Source of the DNA: Ostrinia nubilalis
Lineage: Eukaryota > Arthropoda > Insecta > Lepidoptera > Crambidae
Assembly: GCF_963855985.1 (NCBI RefSeq)
Contig: NC_087099.1
Location: 16,088,001 to 16,152,000, forward strand
Direction: 5' to 3'
DNA: 64,000 bases
Shown here: one piece after another, positions 12,101 to 24,100 of the stretch
Layout of the letters: the number at the start of each line of letters is the position of its first letter
How positions within the stretch are numbered: the first letter of the stretch is position 1
The notes under the pieces: generated by a model
Seen by the model: the letters and a program-made list of their open reading frames with translations, nothing else
What the model was told of the DNA's origin: nothing
Databases searched by the model: none
Translations under genes and position numbers: made by a program

Positions 12101-15100
12101 AAACAGGGACGCGCGCGATAAAGTTTTTCTGTGACAGACAAAATTCCACGCGGGCGAAGCCGCGGGCGGAAAGCTAGTTTATAATATTTGGCGTGTTCTG
12201 TTCCAGCAATACCTGTCGTACCTGACGACGATGTCGGAGACGGAGCTACTGGGCCGCGCCGGGCTACAAGCGGAGTGGGCCTTCACGGCGCGCCTGGCCC
12301 GCCGCGTGCGCTGCGCCGCCTTGCTAGCGCCTATTACCTTCTCGTGAGTGAACCTTAAGAGCGTTTACGCCGTTTGGCGCAAAAACAGTACTTTTTCAAC
12401 TCGTTACAATCATTAACCAGTAATATTACAAACATGTTATAGGCATAAATAGTTAGGCAATTTCGTCGTCTAAATAGTTAATTGAGAAAATATTGCTAAT
12501 AGTTTAGTATTTAAGAATTCTATCAAGATAAGTACACACAGGTTTTCAAATTTCCACTTTAGCGTCAGTTTACATGCTAAAACTTTTATAAAAATACTGT
12601 AAAAACGATATAACAAACATTTATATCCTATAGCATAGGTCCTTAGGCAAATAGTTAATTGAGAAAATTCTTAGATTTAAGCATTTTACAATAAGAAATC
12701 ACAAATTCAAAGAACGTGAAATACCCAAAAATCAAAGTGATTTTTACACCATTATTCTTCTTTAATTCAACACAAAAATAGCTTAATGTAAAAAAATTAC
12801 ATCTTCTTTAAAATATTTACTTTGAAACGATATATAATTCATTGTTATTGTTTTGCTATAAACATTTGAAAATTATTAAAAAACGCCGCGCGCGAATCAT
12901 TTACAATGATCCTCTTTGAAACGCCGCGCTTCGCATAAACGCTCTTAACTTACAACTCCTATGTTAAAAATCGACAGACAAGCAAATCCGCCGTGGCTGA
13001 ACACCTGCTGGAAACAGGAGTTAATCATTGGATGGAATTACACAGTCCAAAAATCCTCTTCACTGATCGCCATTATCACACTAGGATAGTTCGAGAAGCG
13101 ATTGAAATTAAGAAACACAAAAATTTCGGGAGGACGGATTTAAATTGTCACCAGTTGTGAAATCCGGTGATTAATAAATGCAAACCGCGAATTTTGCCGT
13201 CAAGTACGAATACGGATACTGTGTGTTGTGTGTCGTGGTAACATCACTAGTGGTAGTGTAACAAATGACAATATGAGGGTAGTTGAAAATCTTCAAGCCC
13301 ACCCGAACGGACGACGCCGCGAACCGCCAGTCTGCTTGTGACCACGGCTGCAGCATCGCAGCCGAAACGTCAAGCCGTGAGTACATAATGTCACTCACTA
13401 ATAAGCGTCGCGTTAAGAGCCGTGTCTTACTATTTTGAATCCAATTCCTTTGTTCTTATGATTAATTTCGTTGCGGGTCCAATGATTTGCCGTCTAGCGC
13501 CCATCGCCTTCTCGTGAGTTCAACCACAGAATAACAATAAGTACTTCGTACAGAAGTTTTACTCCGCGAAGGTATTTAAAAAAATGTATCCTCAATGTCA
13601 TTAACAATATGGTGCAATTTAGCCTGTCTCAAGAGTCAAGCACCATTTTGTTGACAAACGTCAGTGATCGGCACTGCGCCGAAGCTATAGGGCTGACTTC
13701 ATTTTTTTCCATCATACACAAGAATACGCGTGCGTGTGTCAATCCACGCTCGTATGTGAGGCCTTGTCGAATAGTAATCCTGTAGGGAGCCATCGTGCGT
13801 GTTTTGTTTTCGATGTAAACTCGCGGAGATGAACAGGCCTGGTTCAACTTTCAATAACTTTCCCTGGGACAAACTTAACACCGTTGGAGAACCACGCTTC
13901 GGCATGAATGGGCCGGCTCGTCCGGTGTGATATCACGGCCTCACAGAAAACTGGTGTGAAATAGCGCTTGCGCTGTGTTTCACGCGTCAGTAAGGGTACC
14001 AGAGGCCCAATCGGGGGAAAAGGGAGTTAAAAGGTTGGCAGCGCATTTGTGACTCCGCTGATGTTGCGGCTGTACATGGGTGGCGGCAATGAAAAATTTT
14101 CGCGTATGAAAAATCCACCAGATGGCAATACGTAGACGCGAGGTCCATATGCTGGATGGTTGGTTATTTTTGACATGACGTTGACAGATATGTCAAAATC
14201 CACACATCATGCAGCAGTCAGACCCCACATCCACATCCCGCCATCTAGCGGATCTTTCATACGCGAAAACCCACATTGCTAACCATCAAGTGAACCATCT
14301 GGTCGTCTTCCATCTATCACATAAAAAAAACTTGACCTTCAATGGTTGGAATTATTCCCAATTGGTCAAGCTGTAGGTCCTGAGGTCGAAAAAGAGATAA
14401 TAATATTATGTGGATGTTACTGACAATCTAATCAATAATGAAAATTTTTCAGGGACATTGCCTGCAATCAAATTAGTCGACTGCTCACGGAGTTTGATCA
14501 AAAGTTCAACGAGGTGGAGAAAGAGTTATCTCTGAACGAGTTTCGAGTCCCGAATAGGTAAGTCTATCTTAGCACATCAGTGTCTTATTTATACTACATG
14601 GAACTTTCAAGATAATTACTGCGACTATACTCATTGGGGTTAGAATAGGCTTGACCAACTTAAGCTTCCAACCAACCCCACTAAAGGGAGAAGCTAAAAC
14701 ATCTAATTTTAACTGTAATTATAACGATAACCAGTGCTTTTTGTATGGAGTTTGACAGATTTTTGACGTTTGTTAAAGTAAGATGTCCAACCCAGCCATA
14801 AAAATATACTTTTATTTACAGAATGTGTGACTATATCTACTATATAGGGTCCTTCTAAATCAGCTACGTTCCGTTTAATGGGAGCATGTATACGTCACAC
14901 TGAATACGTTCCCAAAGTTTGAGCCAAAAATTCAGGCTAGTTTCCGAGATAATTAAGTAAACAACTTCATTTCTTATCAACCCAATACAACACCCTGTTC
15001 AGCTGATTCACTACTACACTGACAAAAATCCGCACGCACACGAGCTTACGTAATGGCCGCCATTGCGCTTGTGCTGCCGTTGGGCCACTGGCCGCGAACA

Positions 15101-18100
15101 CAAGAGTGCCGCCGGACGACGGACCGGGCGCCACACAAGCTATTCTAGGGCTACTACTAGTTATTTAAGGAATTAAATTAAGCAGAAAATTAAAGTTTAT
15201 TTATTTTTGGTAACATAAAAAAATCTTATGTGGTAAGTACTTATTTAGTGGCCTTAATGGAATGATGTTTATTCAAAAGTTCGTTAAAATACTTTTGCGC
15301 TTGTAAAAATCTTTTATTTCAAACGTAGCAACGAAACGAAGCAAAAAAGTTAGTTGCCGAAATCAATGACTTATTTTTATGCCATACACAAATGGGATAG
15401 TTACCATGACTATGAAATTTAGAATTACGGTTATTATTACGATAAAGCAGGCACATTTTTCATGTTAATTTTAATCGCTTAATATCCCCTTAGCAAATTA
15501 AATAAAAATGTGATTCGTAATTGACTCGATCATAGCAGAAACTAAACGCTATCGAATTATCTACCTGTGATTATCGGCAGTCTTTAGTATTCCGAAGTAA
15601 ATAAGTAAATAATTGTTCCCAACTATCAATTTTAAACTGAAATAATAATCATTAAAATCATCGTAGAAACAAAAAAAAAATATAAAATAAATAATGATAG
15701 TTTTATTATTATTAAGATTAGAAAGAATTTTGGAGTTGACATCCTTATTTATGCGTGGCGGAGTCGGTGGTATCAAAGACAGCCGTCCCTCACAATAGCC
15801 GACCGCGCTAGTGTTGTAAGAACCTCGAGTCTTTAAAGTCTTTATTTTGAGACTTGAGTTTATTTTTAAGACTAGGACTCGTTAGTCACATGAATAAGGG
15901 AATAATTGAGTCTTCCGAGTCCTTTCGAGTATTTTAAGTTCTTTGAGCTAGACTGAATCATGACATGAACTTGAGTTGGTGTATACTAATAGGCAATAAT
16001 GAGTGATTTCATATCATCATCCGTATGTTATATCCTAATTGAAAATAAAATAAATCGCACAATACAAATGTAATATCAATAAAATTGCATTAAACGCAAA
16101 TAATCGAATCAGAAGTATCCATCTAAAGACTGACGATTTTCGTAATCAAAAAGTTAAAACGGTCCAATAAAATAATAAACACACAGTCTTAATTCATAGC
16201 TATTTTATTTTCTTCAAACTTTTAATAAGTGAGATTCCAAGACTCGAGTGTCGTATCGTACAACACTAGCCGGCGCGCAGCAAACGAACTTTTAGACACG
16301 TGCCGCCGCCTTTAGACACGTGCCGCCGGCCGCCGGCTAGCGCAATGTACACTCACCAAAATAAAATTAAGAAATGCAACAAACTTTTTTTTACTATTCA
16401 AATTAAAATTGTGTTTATTGTTAAATCACAGGTACATAAGATAGGTCATAAATAAATACCAAGTTGGAACGGAAATGATTCGGAAATTTTATTTAACTAA
16501 TTAGGTACCTACCTACCTCATCTACTTTTCTATTGTAATAGAAATGATGACATTAACGATTAATTTAAGAATGGACTTTGATTTAGGATAAATGGAATAT
16601 CAATACAAACAAATTGAAGAGTTTTATTTGCTTCAATAGTCTAATTTAATGTTTCTAAATAATTGACTAGGCCATTGAATTACCTTCACAAAACAATAAG
16701 TTCGATTAATTTTTAATTATTATCTGTTATAGGATATTTTACCATGAAATACTCAACACCATAATTTAGATTCGAATCAATTGAAATCGAAAGCAAGCAG
16801 ATAAAATAATAAACAAATAAGTTTCTTTTTTGTCGTCGACTGTACGCTTATGCCAACTTTTCGGCTCTTGCTTTGGCGGCGTCGGCGTCTTTGTGTCAAC
16901 AAAAGGCGTGCGGCTTGTCGGCATTTGTCGGCGCGTGCGCTTTGATTTAATTCAGTTTTTGATTAGCTTTCTTGTGTGAAGGTGCGTTTTGTAGTGCTCG
17001 TGAAGTGAACTATTACGCACAGATGCACAAATGCAAATAAATTTACTAAGACGCGCCTTAAAAATCATGGCCTTTGCTGGTTGATTTTTCGATGGTATCG
17101 TGAGTCCGTTTTACTGTGATTAACATAAGATAATAAGGATAGACAACGATATGAGAGTAGGCCTGCAACATTAAAGTGATAGCTCGCCCAATCAGTCGAT
17201 CAGCTAATCGGCTATCAGCTGTGACGACTGCTGTGAGTTGTTATGACGTGAGTGTAAACAACAAAAAAGTGTGCAGTGGTAGTGAGCGTTGTGTGTGTTG
17301 TGTCTCGTGTTCCTGTGCAGAATGAATACACTACAGCTTTGTTGTGTGAGTAAAAAATACAGCATGTTCCATTATGTAAGACGAAATGAATTTTTATTTT
17401 TGTTAGAAAATGTAACTTTGTAAAATCATTATAAAACACATACTCAAATTTGGTGAACTTGTTCAGTGTACCGTATAGATGCCCCCATTAAAAGGAATGT
17501 AGCTAGTTTAGAAGGACCCTGTATAAAAATAAGTCGGGTTTTCCTTCCTGACGCTATAACTCCAGAACGCACGAACCGATTTCCACGGTTTTGCATTTGT
17601 TGGAAAGGTCTCGGGCTCCGTGAGGTTTATAGCAAAGAAATGTAGTCCACGCGCGCGAAGCCGCGGGCGTAAAGCTAGTTACCTTATAGAAATATATTCT
17701 TCATTGTTGCGATGACTTGTTAATGCTAGAATTCTTTGCATAGATACACGGCATACATGATGTGCCGCGCCCTGCAAGACATCTACGCTCGCTGGCGTGA
17801 ACCTTTATTACACGCGGCACAGTGGGCTCGTGCGTTAGCCGCTAAACTGGCGCGCGCGCAGCCGCCTACCTTTGCTTCGCAGAGAGAAGCTATACTGGTG
17901 AGAATGCTGTGTATTTGATACTCCTTATTGTATTGTAGTATACCAAGGGACAGAATAGTCATTGACAAGATAACGATTATGATAGACAGCAATATTTTAT
18001 AGAGAAACCAGGGTGTGGACTGCTGTTTAAAATTGAAATTCGTAATTTACTGAGCAAATTGATTTCATAAGTGTTTCGTTATGCGACAAGAACGAATTCT

Positions 18101-21100
18101 ATGAGAAAACATGGTGGGTTAGACAAGGCGTATGTGTTCGCGAGGCACACAGACATTTTGCTTACTGAAGAGCAGGGTAATCAGGATGTCAAGTGTCCCT
18201 CCCGTGGTGGTAGGCCGTGGGCGCACCTTATTCGATTTTAAATAGTCTCTCAATGAATAGTGTTAACACCATCCATAGTCTGGTCTGCGAACACGTAGAT
18301 TTTGTCCAATGACCCCTAGCTACCCATCCTTATCGCTCGCGCGTAATTGCTGTCGCGACTGTGCGACGGGACGACGAGTGTGCGTGCTCGATGGGTAGCT
18401 TGGGGTTATTGGACAAAATTCTACGTGCTCACAGACCGGGTTTTACTCGTATGTTTAATTACACAACGTGTTCCATTCCCTCGCATTGATTGTTAAATAG
18501 CAGCCAATCTTATACCACTATTGTTCGCAGAACAAGCTACTATCAATGCGGGAGTTCCTAGTGCAGCATACGTACATGGTGCTGGACCGCACGAGCGTGC
18601 CGGACGAGGAGCTGGAGCTGACGGAGGGGCTGGTCACGCGCGTGCGGGTCATGCTGCTGCAGATGTTCAAGCTGGGCTTCGAGGTGAGCCGTCTCCAGGG
18701 CCTCCTGTCGATGCGGTGTTCCTGGTGCAGCACATACATGATGCTGGACCGCACGAGCGTGCCGGACGAGGAGCTGGAGCTGACGGAGGGGCTGGTCACG
18801 CGCGTGCGGGTCATGCTGCTGCAGATGTTCAAGCTGGGCTTCGAGGTGAGCCGTCTCCAGGGCCTCCTGTCGATGCGGTGTTCCTGGTGCAGCACATACA
18901 TGATGCTGGACCGCACGAGCGTGCCGGACGAGGAGCTGGAGCTGACGGAGGGGCTGGTCACGCGCGTGCGGGTCATGCTGCTGCAGATGTTCAAGCTGGG
19001 CTTCGAGGTGAGCCGTCTCCAGGGCCTCCTGTCGATGCGGTGTTCCTGGTGCAGCACATACATGATGCTGGACCGCACGAGCGTGCCGGACGAGGAGCTG
19101 GAGCTGACGGAGGGGCTGGTCACGCGCGTGCGGGTCATGCTGCTGCAGATGTTCAAGCTGGGCTTCGAGGTGAGCCGTCTCCAGGGCCTCCTGTCGATGC
19201 GGTGTTCCTGGTGCAGCACATACATGATGCTGGACCGCACGAGCGTGCCGGACGAGGAGCTGGAGCTGACGGAGGGGCTGGTCACGCGCGTGCGGGTCAT
19301 GCTGCTGCAGATGTTCAAGCTGGGCTTCGAGGTGAGCCGTCTCCAGGGCCTCCTGTCGATGCGGTGTTCCTGGTGCAGCACATACATGATGCTGGACCGC
19401 ACGAGCGTGCCGGACGAGGAGCTGGAGCTGACGGAGGGGCTGGTCACGCGCGTGCGGGTCATGCTGCTGCAGATGTTCAAGCTGGGCTTCGAGGTGAGCC
19501 GTCTCCAGGGCCTCCTGTCGATGCGGTGTTCCTGGTGCAGCACATACATGATGCTGGACCGCACGAGCGTGCCGGACGAGGAGCTGGAGCTGACGGAGGG
19601 GCTGGTCACGCGCGTGCGGGTCATGCTGCTGCAGATGTTCAAGCTGGGCTTCGAGGTGAGCCGTCTCCAGGGCCTCCTGTCGATGCGGTGTTCCTGGTGC
19701 AGCACATACATGATGCTGGACCGCACGAGCGTGCCGGACGAGGAGCTGGAGCTGACGGAGGGGCTGGTCACGCGCGTGCGGGTCATGCTGCTGCAGATGT
19801 TCAAGCTGGGCTTCGAGGTGAGCCGTCTCCAGGGCCTCCTGTCGATGCGGTGTTCCTGGTGCAGCACATACATGATGCTGGACCGCACGAGCGTGCCGGA
19901 CGAGGAGCTGGAGCTGACGGAGGGGCTGGTCACGCGCGTGCGGGTCATGCTGCTGCAGATGTTCAAGCTGGGCTTCGAGGTGAGCTGCGTTTGGATACAG
20001 TCGACGGCACATCAAGCTGAACATTGTCCAAAAACATTGAACAAAGTCCGGTCGCCGAGCAGATTGAAGTTCGTACAATGAACCCTAGCTACCCATCCTT
20101 ATCGCTCGCGCGTAATTATATTACTGTCGCGACTTTGCGACGGGCGGCCGCAGTGAGTGTGCGAGCGCGACACCAATATAATTACGTGCGAGCGATAAGA
20201 ATGGGTAGCTTGGGTTCATTATACGAAATTCTATCTCCTCGGCGACCGGATTTTATTCTTATATCGTTGTGATAAGAACTTCGATCGACGAAGAGCATCG
20301 ACCGGCAGCGTTGGCCAAGTAAGTCCCAAAACTTCCCTACCTGTAGCAGGTCAATCAACTTAGAAACTCCCTCAGGTTCAATCTCTCTTCACTCTTTTTT
20401 ATTGTAGAGTTGACACGACTTTATAACGACGAGTAACACAGAAACAAAAAGCTTCCAGAAAGCACTCTAATACATATTAAAGCTCCGGACATTTACGCAG
20501 AGCTGTTATTGAAGGTAAGATTTATTTTATAGTAGAGTACCCAGACACGACAGATAAAACGGTACATTTAGAAGACTCGAAACACATATCAAATCTTATA
20601 ACATTTACCTCTTTCAAAGATCCCAACTAGATTTTTTATATCATTTAAGTCCCCATATAAACCAGTAGCCTTATTCTGGGCAGGGCCCCTGCCCATTGCC
20701 ACATCAGCTTGCTAATCCGTCGGGCTATGTCAGCGACTTTAGTTCGTTTACGGATCTCCTCATTCCTGATTCGATCTCGTAAAGAATCACCGACCATAGC
20801 ACCCTTCTAACTTACACTAACTATAAGCCACCCTCGCCCGCATGCTCAGCACGCTTCTATCCACAGCTGCACAAAGAGCTGTTCAAGCTGGTGGCGCGGA
20901 GCCCCGTCGAGCGGGCCCCGCGGCGCCCCGCGTCCATGCAGACGCCTCGCCGCGCGCCCGCGGCCGGGGCCCGCCGGCGCCCCGACACCATCATCGTCAA
21001 CGAGACATTTAACCCCTCGGTAGGATTGGGATTTGCGACACTTGTTTTGAACTGAAGTGGATAGACATGTTGACACCACCAATCAATTGACATACTTTTT

Positions 21101-24100
21101 AAAACTGTCAAAACGAAACTCTCCCATAGATTTTGTATGGCACTACAAGCAAGTGACGTCACTATTTTGTCAACTCAATCAAACTACTTTTTTCAATTAC
21201 AATGCGAACAAAAATCGTAATTTACAGGTAATTTAAAATTAATTAAGTTTTTAAGACCAGAATAAAGGGTCTTTTTTAAAAAAGTTGTGGTTTCGAATTA
21301 TAGGGGTATGGTGTCAAACTGTATATTGTGGATGTGTTATGAGATAGGGATGTTGACACCATTCACAATGAACCTATATCTAAGCGAAAGGTCACTGACT
21401 CTCACTAACCTAACCGGGCCTTTTCAATGCGAGAGTGAATAGGCACTTACAGGGCAGATATGTACCATCCTAGACTGCATCTCACTTAACCTTTAACTAT
21501 GGACGTCGGGTCTCAGAGGCCCACCCCCCTTTCCGATTTCTCGGTTTAAACACCTTCCCGCCACGTGCTGCTCTCGACCATCTCAGTAGCTTCAGTTTTA
21601 ACTGTGTTTGGGCCGATGAGGCATAAAATCGCGTCTTCCAGCACTTATTACGTGAGTAATAACCATCCAAAATTTTCTCCGGGCCTGGGAGACCCGATGA
21701 CTATAATTTCCATACAAACATACTTGTATGGATGTGACTTGTCAACTATAATTTTTTTATATTATATTATTATAATCTTAAGTAAATTGCTCTAGTTTAA
21801 GAATACTTAATGGCAGAAAGTATCTGAGTACATCAGCTATATTATTAGCCCAACTATCTAAAGAACATTTTAGGAGTAAGGTATTACTTGTAGACGATTA
21901 TTCTTTTGAGTTTAGATGTCTTAGAATTCACCATTGCTGCAGATTCCGATTCTGAATGGTGTACATTTTGTCTATCAAAGCTCTCAAAGAAAGATAAGAC
22001 ATGCCTGTAGAGATAATTTGTTTTTAGTGTTCTAGGCCACTGTGTATAATTTTAGTAACTTTAACCCTTGTCAAAATTTTTAATTTATGTCCTTCAGAAA
22101 TTTTGTTCATGTTTTTATGTTACATGGTTATTAATTAGCAAGGAAAAAAATATTACTTTCATTTAATAATAATAGACTGTAATCAAGGAGCCTATATGTG
22201 ATGGCAAGTCAATTAACACTGAAAAATGACTAAGTTTTTTAAATTTGCAAAAAAATAATTAAATTATGGTTAAAATTTGATTACATTTACCACTAAATCC
22301 TTTATTAATAGTTATTAGATATATATCAACTCTTAAATAAATTCAAATTAATTCAGATATGAAAATAAGAAGAATTTTAGATAGGGGTCTGTGAGACCCG
22401 ACGTCCATGGGAGTGTGATTATTTTTTCACGTCCATAGTTAAAGGTTAACTCCAGGTGCGATTGCGGTCAAATACCTGCCTTTTCCTAAGTGAAACTACA
22501 AGTGCTAGGAGTCTCAAATTTTGCATGGTGGTTCCTTTTAGAACGTAGGTGCTCACTAAGACGGGATTTTGCAAAATTCAACCCCTAAGGGGGTAAAACG
22601 GGATTCACGCGTACGAAGTTGCGGGCAGCCGCTAGTTACTCATAAAACTCATTTTATTTTTGCAAGTAAGCTTTTCAACAGCACTATTACACGTCCCAGT
22701 ATTGACCTTACCACTACTTCGGGACAATAAATAGGCCTGTGCTGAGAGAAACAGCGCAAGAAACTCAGGAAAAAATATTACTAAAATTAACATTAAAAAG
22801 TTTGATTTTGAAAACCTACATTTCTATAAATATGTAGAGTAAATAGAGTACAAGATCATTATGACCATAATAAGTATGTTAGTCATAAAAGTCTTAAATA
22901 TTTTTTGCGATTAAACTTTTAAAAAACACCCTTACACGTCCCATTTAAACCCTACCACTGCTTCGGGACAATGTGGACAAGTGCTGAGAAGAAGCAGCAC
23001 AAGAAACTCACTCACCGATTGTCAGCCTTTACAAAGGTTTACCAAAGTATTATTTGCAATTGATTCATGGTGTCAACATGCCTATTGTATGAAACGATTT
23101 TCTATCAATAAAATATCACTTCACGGGATTTATTGCAACAATATCTATTTTAGTGTAGTTTGTCGGACTGACTGTACCACTGACTAAATTATTATTAGTA
23201 TTGTGCAAATGCGGGTGGGTGTAGAAAACTCATCGCGCCGGAGCAGACGACGCCGCATCTCTTCAGTCTGCCCGCGACCATGACTCGTGCAACCGAGCCG
23301 AAACGTCGGGAGGGTAAATATTTTATTTACCGTTAAAATAGATATTGTTGCAATAAATTCCGTGAAGTGATAATTTTATAGTAAAAATGCAACATAATAG
23401 TTTAAAAGATTTTCTATCTGACGCATAATCCCCTTTCAGTTCAATCCAAGGTACGATCGTCATAGCACAGCCGTGGTGCCTCCAGCTTTTGTCTACGTTT
23501 TGTGGTGGTGCAGTGCAGTGGTACTTGGGGCAATGCTTCCTGGTTTGGTTTCAGTGACATTGTGTTTGTGTTAAAATATTTTTCGTATGTTCATTTGTAT
23601 TTTTCAGATTGTGTAATTAAACATATTTTGTGTGGTGAGGCTATTGGTGAATTGTTCATTCGAGTGTCTGTAACTTGAAGTGATGAGTGATAACTGTGTG
23701 ATAAACTGTTGTGGTAATTCATTTATCATTTTCATGAATAGTCCAGTGTTCTGCTTTTTTGTTTGCTTACAGGAACTTGTAAATTTGGTTGTGCTTTTAA
23801 TTTTTACTGACAAATATGTTTTATGTGAGTAATTCATTTTTGTGACCCTTTGCGTTCGACGTAGTAAACCTTTTACATGGGTCCAGCGTCATGATGAAAA
23901 TATGATATTTAAAGTAACTGTAGAAAAGCAATTTACCACCAATATCTATTCTATGTCTAATATTAGAATATTCAAAAATAACAAACAATCTATATAAAAA
24001 AAAAATCTTTGTTGTTATAAAATCGTAATTTAGCAATTATACGAAGTGTTCTCGACTCCTTATCACCATCATTATCAGGTCATTTAGGTTTTAGCACCAC

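Noticed and set aside
12968..13390. Hammerhead ribozyme downstream of the Penelope-like fragment
   Set aside because: GCCGAAACGTC resembles part of one, but no CUGANGA core could be found on either strand.
16840..17010. Promoter/first exon within the 2.7-kb TIR element
   Set aside because: It is GC-richer than its surroundings, but no start codon, splice site or core promoter could be supported.
18518..20078. Four overlapping reading frames of about 480-510 codons on both strands across array B
   Set aside because: They arise because a 162-bp unit without stops is repeated nine times. Only the + frame from 18531 continues the MAP3K4 reading frame; the others have no family similarity.
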